Origin: Hydrogenophaga taeniospiralis CCUG 15921
GTDB taxonomy: Bacteria; Pseudomonadota; Gammaproteobacteria; Burkholderiales; Burkholderiaceae_C
Direction: 5' to 3'
DNA length: 64,000 bases
NCBI RefSeq assembly: GCF_001592305.1
Contig: NZ_BCWR01000003.1
Span: 1 to 64,000, forward strand
The notes beneath the pieces are model-generated. The model ran no database searches. It was not told the DNA's origin and saw nothing but the letters and a program-made list of their open reading frames with translations. The position numbers and the translations under genes are program-made. This document shows, one piece after another, positions 25,701 to 33,691 of this stretch. How positions within the stretch are numbered: the stretch's first letter is position 1; each line of letters starts with the position of its first letter.

Positions 25701-26948
25701 ATTGGCCGTGGTCTGCAGGCGCGCCAGGTTCACGGCCTTGCCCACCAGCATGTGCATCTGCTCGGGCATGGGCACCAGTTCACCGCCCTCGTTGGCGGTC
25801 AGCACCACCGGGTCCTGCAGGCCGATGTACTCGGCGTTCGTCAGCGTGAACGGCAGGTAGAAGCTGTTCACGCCCACGGTGTCCTTGCGGTACTCGGCAC
25901 GCGTGCCGCTGCGGTAGGAGAGCACGTTGATGACCGGCACCCCCATGGCCTTGTGCCAGGCCTTGCGCGCCTCGGGGTCCACACCCAGGAAGGTGTTGAC
26001 CAGCAGCACCTGCGGCAAGACCCGGCCCTCGTGGGTGATGAGTGGCTCGTTCACGGCCACGGCCGCGATCTCCCTGGGATTGGGAAAGCCAGCGCCCTGC
26101 TCGGCCGCCGCGGGCGCCCCGCTGGCGCCAGCCGCCACCGGGCGCCCGCCGCCACCGCCGCGCGGCGGACGGTCGGTGGCTTCGGGCTGGCCCGTGGCCG
26201 CCGCCTCACGCCCTGCGCGGGCCACGCGCGAGCTGCGGTAGAACATCAATGGCAGGGCACCGGCCTGCTCGATGGCCTGCACGGTCTCGTCCAGCATGCG
26301 CTGCTGACCGTCCGAGATGTAGCTGGACGACGTCTCGATGCCGATCACCGGCAGGCCCTGCCAGGGGCGACCCGCCCTGGCCTCCCACCACGCCAGGTAC
26401 TGCGGCAGTTGCTCGAACACCAGCCCGTCGTGGCCGGGGTGGTAGATGCCGCCATTGGGCAGCGCCAGCGGTGGCGCGATGGCGCCCAGGTCGCCGCCCT
26501 GGAGGATGGCCTGCAGGCACTGGAACAGCCGCTGGTGGTTGATCCGCGTGCCGCCCACGTAGTAGTCGAACACGCGCTGCGCCTGTTCCTTGTCCATGTG
26601 GATGGCACGCAGGCGCACCGGCGGACTCATGACGTTGATGCTGGCGGTGGGCAGGCTCAGCTCGCGCAGCCGCTGGCCGGCCACGCGCTCGATCTGCGCC
26701 TGATCGTCGCTGCGCGGCGCGTCGATCAGCACGAAACGCGCGCCTTCGAGCACACGCCGCGCGCCGGCCTCGCCCTCGACATCCACCTGCGTCCACGCGA
26801 GCTCGACGCCCTGTTCCCTGGCCACCGCTTCCATGAGCTTGAACTTGCGCTCCAGCACGAACTTTGTGGAGAGGATGGCCACCTTGTCCGCGGCCTGCGC
26901 CCAGGACCCCACCAGCGCCAGCAGGGCGCACAAGAAGAGACGTGTCAT
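22767..26948 (-). CDS. Exported CobN-like chelatase with C-terminal membrane anchor (HmuS-like)
   Basis: This 1393-residue protein is homologous to CobN/BchH, the large subunit of cobalt and magnesium chelatases. Recognisable core segments are FFWNHPPGEKNQGASNLNVP, IVHFGTHGTQEWTPGKERGLW, PYIVDNIAEAIHVKRRGRGV and LAFSMWSTETMRHLGMLEAQIL. Unlike cytoplasmic CobN it has a signal peptide (MTRLFLCALLALVGSWAQA) and a C-terminal membrane helix (LIWIYGWMAAAIVLAGMLF, about 1345-1365) with a short basic tail, so the body should lie in the periplasm. An extra Gly/Pro-rich insert (PPRGGGGGRPVAAGASG) lies near residue 260. No CobS/CobT motor genes adjoin it. Bacteroidetes HmuS proteins share this layout and are linked to removal of metal from haem. 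Here it could strip or insert a metal in a tetrapyrrole; the substrate is unknown. Confidence 0.85.
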   Translation of the reverse strand: MTRLFLCALLALVGSWAQAADKVAILSTKFVLERKFKLMEAVAREQGVELAWTQVDVEGEAGARRVLEGARFVLIDAPRSDDQAQIERVAGQRLRELSLPTASINVMSPPVRLRAIHMDKEQAQRVFDYYVGGTRINHQRLFQCLQAILQGGDLGAIAPPLALPNGGIYHPGHDGLVFEQLPQYLAWWEARAGRPWQGLPVIGIETSSSYISDGQQRMLDETVQAIEQAGALPLMFYRSSRVARAGREAAATGQPEATDRPPRGGGGGRPVAAGASGAPAAAEQGAGFPNPREIAAVAVNEPLITHEGRVLPQVLLVNTFLGVDPEARKAWHKAMGVPVINVLSYRSGTRAEYRKDTVGVNSFYLPFTLTNAEYIGLQDPVVLTANEGGELVPMPEQMHMLVGKAVNLARLQTTANADKRVALFFWNHPPGEKNQGASNLNVPRSIEHLVAQLKAEGYAFDSTSEKDIIASVGQMLRPGYRPGTLPELMKTAHWDFLPLADYQRWFATLPPEVRQTVNQFWGTADQSVWIAQKNGVTGFVIPRMKLGKLVVLPQPMRSESAAGQHDEKKLFHDTKVPLNHFYMATYLWAREQFKASAIVHFGTHGTQEWTPGKERGLWAYDDPNILVGNTPIVYPYIVDNIAEAIHVKRRGRGVIVSHQTPAFAPAGLSDDFVKINDLIREYQSLDSGLVKDNNRKLIIEQAVKMNMHKDMAWQVADLARNFDKFLRDIEDYLEDLGSAMQPLGLHTLGQDAERAHLISNVMQMLGQPLYEQTGVKNAKAAFKGDYQALQQTRPYRFVEDYVFSDRPVDELTDTQLRALALRGRKFLVDLRAAWEIEGVSRGLSARWIDPSYGGDPIRNPDALHTGRNLYGFDPGRVPTRAAYEAGRQAVQQLITSYQATHGKFPEKLAFSMWSTETMRHLGMLEAQILYAMGVKPQWDEGGRVVGMEVIAQAELGRPRIDAVISLTGLYRDQFPNVMERFNEAVVMLAALKEDGQQNFIKANTERIQAALLSQGVKPEDAREFALTRVFGNESGDYSTKLTDASLASDTWDDGDGKLERLYLSRMSWAYGPNTANWSRKLTDGKGQEINVYAEHLRGTNAAVFSRSSNLRGLLDTDHPFEYLGGISKAVKFLDGQNPQLYISNMRDPNKARLETAERFMATELRSVYQHPNWMKEMQKEGYAGTLQMLNTVNNFWGWQVMDRNVVRDDQWQAFHETYVKDRYQLGMREWFEKSNPTALAQVAERMLEAIRKDYWKADEQTKRELVQVYQEVAARHDVFTANDTFKAYVNELAQGFGLASQAAASRVSSPPAVPRPAAARPPDVPQNPPSAPEPPTVRGQELREMRHDTPVQQLIWIYGWMAAAIVLAGMLFQTWRARRTVRFTPPVSLKAQP

Positions 26949-26949
26949 C

Positions 26950-27672
26950 TCAGGATTCCTTGAATTCGTAAGCAATGGGAATGCGCAACTGCGCCACGCG
27001 ACCGGGCTGGTGCGTGGCGCGGACCAGATCCGCGGCCTGGCGCACCAGTTGCAGCGCAGCCTCGTCCAACGCCTTGAAGCCCGAGCCGCTGACCACGAAG
27101 CAATCCAGCAACTCGCCCTGAGCGGAGAAATGCGCCTCCACCGTCACCAGGCCCTCCTGGCCCATGCGCCGCGCCACCATGGGGTATTGCTTGTGCTTGA
27201 GCAGTGCGGCTTCCAGCAGACCTTCCCAGCGCGCCTGCTGCGCCGCCGGCGGGTTGGCGCTGGGCGGTGCGGGCGCCACCACCGCCGGTGTGGCGGCGCG
27301 AGAGGCTTCGGTGTTCACCGTCGCCACGGGCGCGGCCGGGATCACCGTGTCGGCGGCCGTTGCCACGGCATCGGAGTAGGGCTGGATGCTCGGCGTGACC
27401 GTTGGCGCGGGCGGCTGGGGCGCCGGCTGTGCACGGGCGGTGGGCTGTGGTTGGACCTCTGGCGGCGCAGGGACTGGCGATGGCGGTTGGACTGCCGGCT
27501 CGGGCGGTTGCTCCGCCGCCCACTGGATGGCCATGTCCAGCCGCGTGGACGGCGGGATCGGCGCCGGGCTGTGGGCCACCCCCCAGGCGAGGGCCGCGAC
27601 CAGCGCGGCATGCAACACGACCGAGCGGCCCCAGTCGTGCCAATGCAGGCGGTGTGAAGCCATGGTGTTCAT
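26950..27672 (-). CDS. tonB: TonB energy-transducing protein
   Basis: This 240-residue protein has one N-terminal membrane helix (SVVLHAALVAALAWGVA), a long Pro/Ala/Gln-rich periplasmic spacer (about 38-145) and a C-terminal TonB domain. That domain contains YPMVARRMGQEGLVTVEAHF and the GSGFKALDEAAL stretch. It couples the ExbB/ExbD motor encoded upstream to the two TonB-dependent receptors of the same operon. Its ATG overlaps the exbD stop codon (ATGA), and only one base separates its stop codon from the CobN-like start. Confidence 0.93.
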   Translation of the reverse strand: MNTMASHRLHWHDWGRSVVLHAALVAALAWGVAHSPAPIPPSTRLDMAIQWAAEQPPEPAVQPPSPVPAPPEVQPQPTARAQPAPQPPAPTVTPSIQPYSDAVATAADTVIPAAPVATVNTEASRAATPAVVAPAPPSANPPAAQQARWEGLLEAALLKHKQYPMVARRMGQEGLVTVEAHFSAQGELLDCFVVSGSGFKALDEAALQLVRQAADLVRATHQPGRVAQLRIPIAYEFKES

Positions 27673-28034
27673 GAGCGCTTGACCTCCAGGCTGACCTGCT
27701 GGAAGCCCAGCGACTTGACCCTGTCCACCAGTTCCACAAAGCTGCTCAGCGCCAGGCGCCCGTCGGCGCGCACCACCACCGGCGTGCTGCGCGGCTGCGG
27801 GTCGAGTGCCGCCGCCAGGTCGCTCACCGGCTGGTCGTTCAGGTACAGGGTCTGGTGTTGCGTGAACGTCAGCACCAGTGGCGCGGTGGGGGAAGCCACC
27901 GCAGACCTGGCGACCGCCAGGTCCACGGGTATGCGCCCGTTCACCACGAAGGTGGCCGTGGTGAGCACGATGGTGAGCAGCACCAGCATCACGTCCACGA
28001 GGGGCACGACGTTGATGTCGTCGATGTCGTCCAT
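27669..28034 (-). CDS. exbD: ExbD/TolR-family biopolymer transport protein
   Basis: This 121-residue protein has a single N-terminal membrane helix holding the proton-pathway Asp (PLVDVMLVLLTIVL) and a small periplasmic domain ending in FVELVDRVKSLGFQQVSLEV. With ExbB it forms the motor that energises TonB. It lies 7 bp after exbB and overlaps tonB by 4 bp, forming a compact exbB-exbD-tonB unit. Confidence 0.93.
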   Translation of the reverse strand: MDDIDDINVVPLVDVMLVLLTIVLTTATFVVNGRIPVDLAVARSAVASPTAPLVLTFTQHQTLYLNDQPVSDLAAALDPQPRSTPVVVRADGRLALSSFVELVDRVKSLGFQQVSLEVKRS

Positions 28035-28041
28035 GGCGCCG

Positions 28042-28467
28042 TCAGCCCCCGTGGGCCTCGTCGAAGTCCGTCAGGCGCTCTCGCACGCGGCGGCGCAAGG
28101 CGTTGTTCAGCGCCACGCAGGGGATCGCGACCACGATGCCCGCGGCCGTGGCCTTGAGCGCCAGGGCCAGCCCGGTCATGATGGATTTCACGTCCATCTC
28201 GCCGGTGGCGCCCAGGGTCTGGAAGGTGAGCATGATGCCCAGCACCGTGCCCAGCAGCCCGAGGTAGGGCGCGTTCGAGGCCACGGTCCCGATGACGTTC
28301 AGGCGCCGCGTGAGGTCGCTCTCCAGCCGGGCGCGGCTGGTGTAGCCACGCGCATCGATCCGGCGGAAAAAGCGCTGCCGCTCCAGTGCGATGGCCACCA
28401 CCGCCACGCTGAGCAGCAGCAGGATGCCGAACACGGCGTATTCCACGAGGGGGCGAAGTCCTTGCAT
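28042..28467 (-). CDS. exbB: ExbB/TolQ-family proton channel protein
   Basis: This short (141-residue) ExbB has three membrane segments. Its family core is VASNAPYLGLLGTVLGIMLTFQTLG, then MTGLALALKATAAGIVVAIPCVALNNAL, where the conserved Thr/Ala of the proton path are visible. It lacks the long N-terminus of standard ExbB, as in the ExbB type-2 energisers that accompany dedicated TonB systems. It starts 9 bp after the second TonB receptor, so receptor and motor are coexpressed. Confidence 0.92.
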   Translation of the reverse strand: MQGLRPLVEYAVFGILLLLSVAVVAIALERQRFFRRIDARGYTSRARLESDLTRRLNVIGTVASNAPYLGLLGTVLGIMLTFQTLGATGEMDVKSIMTGLALALKATAAGIVVAIPCVALNNALRRRVRERLTDFDEAHGG

Positions 28468-28476
28468 GGAGCCTCC

Positions 28477-30777
28477 TCAGAACCGCAGGGCCAGCCCGAC
28501 GCGCCAGACACGTCCCGGGTCGACGGTGATGGACATATCCTCGGCGTTGTACCGGCCGTCGTACCGGAAGTTGGTGGCATAGCTCTGCGAGTCGTTGGTG
28601 CCGCGGGCGATGGTGTAGTGGCGCTTGTCGAACACGTTGTCCACCCGCACGAAGGCGCTCAGCCTGGCCCCGCTGAGCCAGGTGGTCTTGCGCCCGTAGT
28701 CGGCCATCAGGTTGAACACCGTGCGGCCCGGCCACTTTTCCTGGTTGATTTCGTCGGCCCAGGCCGTGGCGCGGTAATCGAGTTCGGCCGACAGCTTCCA
28801 GGCCGGGTCCGGCTTCCACGACGTGCGCAGGTTGACGGCATGGGGCGGCACGCGGGGCACCTTGTTGCCGGTGTTGTTGTAGGGCACGAGCTGGTAGCAG
28901 TTGTTCCAGTTGGGGTTGGGGCCCATGCAGGCGCCGGTGCCGACCAGCGTGCCGCGCGGATTGCCCAGGGCCTGCAGGAACTGGTCGTACCGGGTGAAGG
29001 TCGAGTCCAGGTAGGTGTAGGCCAGGTCCCAGCTCCAGGCCGGCGAGATCGAGGACTGCAGCGCCAGCTCCAGGCCACGCGAGCGCGCCCCGCCGATGTT
29101 TTCGTACCGTGCGATGTTGGCCGCATTGCCGTTTGAATACTGGCCGTTGGTGTCCAGGATGAAGTCCTTGCGGTCGATCTGGAACACCGCGGTCTGCAGG
29201 CTGGCCTCACGGTCCAGCAGCGTGAAGCTCTTGCGCATGCCGACCTCGAAGTTGATGGCCTGCTCCGTCTTCAGGTCGGGGTTGTTGGCCACGCTGCCCG
29301 AGGGGTTCTGGCTGCCGCGGTAGAGCTGGTCCACCGTGGGGGCGCGAAAGCCGGTGGAGATGTTGCCGAACAGCACGGTGTTGGCCAGGCCGCTCCAGCT
29401 CAGGCCCAGGCGCGCGCTGTCGGCATCGAAGCTTTTGCGTTCGGCGATGGCGGAATTGCCGTTGCCGGACACCGGCTGGGCGTCGTAGTCGAGCTCGATG
29501 CGGTCGTGGCGCAGGTTGCCGGTCAGCGTCCAGTCCGTGGCCAGACGCCACTGGCCTTCGCCATAGAGCGCCTGCACGTTTTCGCCGGTGCGGTCGTCGG
29601 TGAACACGGTGCCTGCCGCCGTGGGCCTTTCCATGGGGCTCGGGCTGTTCCTGTAGCCGACCATGGCATGGGTCTGGTTCAGGTACTCGTTGCGCTTGAT
29701 CTCCACCCCGCCCATCCAGGCCATCGGACCCGTGGTGGTGCGCAACTCGCTCTTCACGCCGCGCTGGGTCTGGTGGTAGTCGTTGAACGTGGTGTAGGCG
29801 TCGGGGCTGGAGACGGGGGCACCGGTGGAGCTGAAGCGTTGCGGTGCCGACCAGAACTGGGTGTGATCCCGGTACTGGTAGGCCAGCGCCAGCAGGTTGG
29901 TGTGGTCGGACAGGTCGTTGGAATAGGTGAGGTTCACACGCTCCAGGTCCACGTCGAAGTGGCGCGCGTAGTCGCGGCCCAGCGTGCCCCTGGGGTCGAG
30001 CGCGGCCTGCGTCACGCCGGTCACGGTGCCGTGCTTGTCGCGAAAGCGGTCCTCTTTTTCCAGGCCCAGGGTCAGGTCGGAGTGGCCATTCAGCAGCCAG
30101 CGCAGGTTGCCCGCGAGCGCCTGGGACTTGTAGTTCGACTGGAAGTGGTAGTCATCGGCCTTGCGCTGGGACAACTGCAGGTGGCCGGACCAGTTGTCGC
30201 TCGCGCGGCCGATGCGCGCCAGCTCGCGCTGGTAACCATAGGCCCCCACATCGGTCTCGACGGACACGCCTTTGTGGGTGGCGCCACGCTTGGTGGTGAT
30301 GATGACCGCGCCAGCGAGCGCGTCCTCGCCGAACAGGTAGGACGCGCCGCCTTTGATGACCTTGATGCTCTCGATGTTGTCCAGGTTGATGTTGACCTTG
30401 CCGGTGCGCTCGAACACCGGCACGCCGTCGATGACGATGGCCACGCCCGGCTTCTCGCCCATGTACCGCTGGTTCTCCACACCGCGGAACTTGATCTTCA
30501 GGTCGTCCCCACCCTGCGTGTCGATGGTCACGCCCGGAATGGCCTTGAGCACCTGCACCAGGTTATCGGCATGCTGTGCCTCGATCTCGCGCCCGGACAG
30601 GCTCACCGTGCTGGTCGGTTCGCGCGTGCTGTCGCCGAAGCGGTCGTCGATGGTGGAGCCGGTCACGGTGGTCTGGCGCAGGGTCTGCGTCGGGGCCGGG
30701 CCGGTCTGCGCCCAGGTGCCCGGGGCGGCCAAGGCCGCGACGGCGGCGGCCAGGAGGGTTTTTTGGGTGGTCTTCAT
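28477..30777 (-). CDS. TonB-dependent outer membrane receptor of unknown substrate
   Basis: This 766-residue receptor has a signal peptide (ending PGTWAQ), a plug domain (about 40-165, with VLKAIPGVTIDTQGGDDLKIKFRGV, GVAIVIDGVPV, IKVIKGGASYLFGEDALAGAVIITTKRG) and a 22-strand-type barrel ending in F (VGLALRF). FRAP (near 477) and NPDL (near 500) boxes occur as in haem receptors, but the His usually found between them is absent. It sits directly before exbB-exbD-tonB and the CobN-like gene, which suggests a metal-tetrapyrrole or other metal-chelate ligand. No TonB-box identity or substrate can be read with certainty. Confidence 0.9.
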   Translation of the reverse strand: MKTTQKTLLAAAVAALAAPGTWAQTGPAPTQTLRQTTVTGSTIDDRFGDSTREPTSTVSLSGREIEAQHADNLVQVLKAIPGVTIDTQGGDDLKIKFRGVENQRYMGEKPGVAIVIDGVPVFERTGKVNINLDNIESIKVIKGGASYLFGEDALAGAVIITTKRGATHKGVSVETDVGAYGYQRELARIGRASDNWSGHLQLSQRKADDYHFQSNYKSQALAGNLRWLLNGHSDLTLGLEKEDRFRDKHGTVTGVTQAALDPRGTLGRDYARHFDVDLERVNLTYSNDLSDHTNLLALAYQYRDHTQFWSAPQRFSSTGAPVSSPDAYTTFNDYHQTQRGVKSELRTTTGPMAWMGGVEIKRNEYLNQTHAMVGYRNSPSPMERPTAAGTVFTDDRTGENVQALYGEGQWRLATDWTLTGNLRHDRIELDYDAQPVSGNGNSAIAERKSFDADSARLGLSWSGLANTVLFGNISTGFRAPTVDQLYRGSQNPSGSVANNPDLKTEQAINFEVGMRKSFTLLDREASLQTAVFQIDRKDFILDTNGQYSNGNAANIARYENIGGARSRGLELALQSSISPAWSWDLAYTYLDSTFTRYDQFLQALGNPRGTLVGTGACMGPNPNWNNCYQLVPYNNTGNKVPRVPPHAVNLRTSWKPDPAWKLSAELDYRATAWADEINQEKWPGRTVFNLMADYGRKTTWLSGARLSAFVRVDNVFDKRHYTIARGTNDSQSYATNFRYDGRYNAEDMSITVDPGRVWRVGLALRF

Positions 30778-30823
30778 CTGGAAACCTGTCTGGTTTTTGG
30801 GGGAAGGGTTTGGGTTTTGAGGC

Positions 30824-33118
30824 TCAGAACTTCAGGTTCACGCCCGCGTACAGCGTGCGGCCCATGCCCGGCACCGCCGTGCCCCACTGCGGGTAGTTGG
30901 GCAGCATGGGGTTGCTCATCGTGGTGCCCTGGCCGACGTAGGCGCCGCCCGTGGGCAGGAAGTACAGCCGGTCGAACAGGTTCTCGATGCCGAAGTCCAG
31001 CCGCACCGTTTTCCACGAGTAGCTGCCGCGCAGGTGGACCAGCCCGTAGCCCGGTGTCCGGATTTCGTTGCGCACCGATGACACGGTGGTCTTGGCCTTC
31101 ACCGCCACCAGTTCCAGGCTGTTGTCCCAGCCGCCGGTCTTGTGGGTCAGCACCAGCTTGCCGTTGAGCGGCATCACGTTGTAGAGCCCGTCGCCGGTGT
31201 CGAGGTTTTTCCCGTGGGTGACGTTCAGCAGGCCCTTGAGGCCCCAGTCACCCAGCGTGTTGGTGGCCAGCGGTGCGTGCCCGGCCAGGTCCACGCCAAC
31301 CAGGCGCGCGGTCTGGTTGGTGTAGCGCAGCACGCTGAACTTGTTCCTCACCGGGGTTGCGACGGCCTGGTTGGTGGTGGCGTCCCACTGGACCGCGTCG
31401 ATGTAGTCGCTGACGCGCGTGTAGTACGGCGTGGCCTGGAAGCCCCAGGTCTTGTCGGTGGCGTGCCAGTCGAACGTGGCGGACAGCGTGTTGGCCTTCT
31501 CGGGCTTCAGGTCGAGGTTGCCGACGTAGCCGTTGCCGTCGCCCACGAAGTTGTTCATCAGCGCAGCCATCTGCCAGGTGGACCAGGGGAAACGTTCGTA
31601 GACGTTGGGCGAACGCTCCTTGTGGGCAAAGCCGAACTCGATGTCGACCTGCTCGCTGGCGGTGTAGCGCGCCAGGGCCGTGCCATCGACGTTGGTGTCG
31701 GTCGAGCGGTGGTCGCGGGCGTTGAAGGCGTTGGCGTCGCGGGCCTGGAAGCCCATGCCGGCCGGGTTGTAGCCGACCGCGCTGCCAGCGTTCATCGCCA
31801 CCCGCTCCACACGCGCACCGACCAGCGTCATCCACTGCGCGCTCGGTCGCGACTCCCATTCGCTCCAGAGCCCGGTGCGGTCGCGCTCGCCGTCGCGGAT
31901 GTTCCAGAAGGTGCCGGGGTACATGCCACCGCCCGAGGGCGTCCACCAGTCGTTGATGCGGTAGCGCTGCAGGTCGATGCCCGCGCGCAAGCGGTCCTGC
32001 TCGCTCAGCGGCAGCTCGCCCTTGACGCTGAAGCCGGTGGTCTTGCCCTCGGTGAACATGGGCATGCCAGCGGCGCAGCTGGCGCTGATGGGGCTGCAGG
32101 GGGCGCCGTTGACCACCATCGGTCCGCCCGATCCAAGGCCGTACCAGTAGCGCTTGTCGGCGCCGAAGTCCATGAAGTGGTCCACGGTCTCGTGGTAGAC
32201 GCGCGCTTCCAGCGTGCCCCAGTCGAGCTGGCCGGTGTAGCTCAGGTTGATGCTCTTCTGGTCGTTGTCGAGCAGGTCCATGCGCTGATTCGGGTAGAGC
32301 TGGTAGGGCATGTCCTGCACCCCCAGCTTCGCCTCGAAGAGGTGGTTGTCCTGCTTGAAGGCCAGCCCCAGGGTGTGGTTGCGCGTCTCGTAGGCGGTGG
32401 AGCCCACTTCGTCGCGCGCCAGCGTGTGGCCCGGCCGGCCGGTGAAGTCGTAGGTCTTGAAGTCACCGCCCGCCGAGGTGTTGTCGGCCTGGCTGGTGGC
32501 GCCGCTGTAGTTGACGTTGAGCTGCTCGGTGGCCAGGGTGGCCGAGAGGTTCAGGCCACGCGCGCTGTTGTTGCTGCGGTAGAAGGCGCCCACCTCGCCG
32601 CGGCGGATGGTGGCTTCACCCGGTTGCGCAAATTCGGGCGCGCGCGTCTCGGCCAGGATGCTGCCGCCGATGCTGTCGCCGCCGGCGCTCACCGGCGAGA
32701 TGCCGGCGTACACCTTGAGCGAACCCAGTTGTGTGGGATCGATGTAGGAGAGCGCTGGATTCATGTGGTTCGGGCAGGAGGCGATCAGGTCCATGCCATC
32801 GACCTGGATGCGCAACCGGTCGTCGGCCAGGCCGTGCATCGAAGGCAGGCTGGACACGCCACCCGCCCCATTGAGGCTCACACCGGGGATGTCCTGCAGC
32901 AGGCGGGCGGTGTCGCTGGTGGCCGCCCGCTGCGCCTGCAGGCTGGCCGGGTCCACGGGGGTGGCGCCGGGCAGCGCGTCCTGGTCGGCACGGACGGTCA
33001 CGGTCGGCAAGGTGCTGACGGCGGCGTCCTGCGCCAGCGCCTGGCTGCACAGCAGGCTCAGCGCGGGCATGGCCAGCGCCATGGCGCGGTGGAGATGGGA
33101 CGCGCGAAGTTCGGTCAT
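30824..33118 (-). CDS. OprC/NosA-like copper TonB-dependent receptor
   Basis: This 764-residue receptor has a signal peptide ending SQALAQ, a plug and a barrel ending LYAGVNLKF. The plug contains MDLIASCPNHMNPALSYIDP, with Cys115 and Met119 forming the CxxxM half of the copper site known in Pseudomonas OprC. The barrel part contains HFM (His314, Met316), matching the HxM half. The segments SPNVYERFPWSTWQMA and GNGYVGNLDLKPEKAN are also OprC/NosA-like. It should import copper across the outer membrane. It follows a PCuAC chaperone gene by 57 bp and is followed by a second receptor and a dedicated TonB motor. Confidence 0.9.
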   Translation of the reverse strand: MTELRASHLHRAMALAMPALSLLCSQALAQDAAVSTLPTVTVRADQDALPGATPVDPASLQAQRAATSDTARLLQDIPGVSLNGAGGVSSLPSMHGLADDRLRIQVDGMDLIASCPNHMNPALSYIDPTQLGSLKVYAGISPVSAGGDSIGGSILAETRAPEFAQPGEATIRRGEVGAFYRSNNSARGLNLSATLATEQLNVNYSGATSQADNTSAGGDFKTYDFTGRPGHTLARDEVGSTAYETRNHTLGLAFKQDNHLFEAKLGVQDMPYQLYPNQRMDLLDNDQKSINLSYTGQLDWGTLEARVYHETVDHFMDFGADKRYWYGLGSGGPMVVNGAPCSPISASCAAGMPMFTEGKTTGFSVKGELPLSEQDRLRAGIDLQRYRINDWWTPSGGGMYPGTFWNIRDGERDRTGLWSEWESRPSAQWMTLVGARVERVAMNAGSAVGYNPAGMGFQARDANAFNARDHRSTDTNVDGTALARYTASEQVDIEFGFAHKERSPNVYERFPWSTWQMAALMNNFVGDGNGYVGNLDLKPEKANTLSATFDWHATDKTWGFQATPYYTRVSDYIDAVQWDATTNQAVATPVRNKFSVLRYTNQTARLVGVDLAGHAPLATNTLGDWGLKGLLNVTHGKNLDTGDGLYNVMPLNGKLVLTHKTGGWDNSLELVAVKAKTTVSSVRNEIRTPGYGLVHLRGSYSWKTVRLDFGIENLFDRLYFLPTGGAYVGQGTTMSNPMLPNYPQWGTAVPGMGRTLYAGVNLKF

Positions 33119-33175
33119 GGGAAATCCTTGTTGTTGAAGCCAAAAAGAGCCATCGGGTTGATGCGGCCATGGCGG

Positions 33176-33691
33176 TCAGTGGTGCACGTGCCCGGGCGCG
33201 GGGCGGCGGGGGGTCTGCACCCAGACCATCACTTCGCGCTCCCCCGCACGCTCGAAGCGCAGCGTGAGGGGGAAGCGCTCGCCGTCCTGGAGCGGTGCCT
33301 TCAGCTCGAACAGCATCAGGTGGTGGCCGTTCGGCGTGCCGTGGCGCAGCTGCAGCTCGCTGCGGGCCGGCAGCGCCAGCGCGGGCACGGCGCGCATGCG
33401 CATGACGTCGCCGTCCATCCGCATCTGGTGGATCTCCACGCGTGCCGCGACGGGCGTGGTGGCCGAGAGCAGGCGGTCGGCCTGCACACCGGGGTTCCTG
33501 AGGGTGCGGAAATACACCGCGCCGGTCTTGAGCCCTGGCACGCTGGGCGTTGCATAGGGGTGGTCGATGCGCAATTCGCCGGCCTTGAAGTCGTGCGCCA
33601 GGGCTGCGCCCATCGCCGCGCACAAGGCCCACGCGCACAGGGCCTTGCGCGCCCGTTCCGAGCGCCTTCGGAGCGGCCGGGTGGCGCTCAT
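33176..33691 (-). CDS. PCuAC-type periplasmic copper chaperone
   Basis: This 171-residue exported protein (basic N-terminus, then ALCAWALCAAMGAALAH) belongs to the PCu(A)C/DUF461 family. The copper-binding pattern is visible as His88-X10-Met99 and His124-X-Met126, with extra Met (90, 92, 97), and the C-terminus ends in PGHVHH. Such proteins bind Cu(I) in the periplasm and deliver it to the CuA or CuB site of cytochrome oxidase. Its ATG overlaps the stop codon of the Crp/Fnr-like gene, so chaperone and regulator are coupled. It is more divergent than the second copy at 34853-35341. Confidence 0.9.
   Translation of the reverse strand: MSATRPLRRRSERARKALCAWALCAAMGAALAHDFKAGELRIDHPYATPSVPGLKTGAVYFRTLRNPGVQADRLLSATTPVAARVEIHQMRMDGDVMRMRAVPALALPARSELQLRHGTPNGHHLMLFELKAPLQDGERFPLTLRFERAGEREVMVWVQTPRRPAPGHVHH

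Noticed and set aside
22908-26963. A 1351-codon open frame antisense to the CobN-like gene
   Set aside because: It has no recognisable motif and a His/Val/Leu/Gly-rich composition typical of the mirror frame of GC-rich coding DNA. The minus-strand frame has clear CobN motifs, a signal peptide and coupled neighbours.
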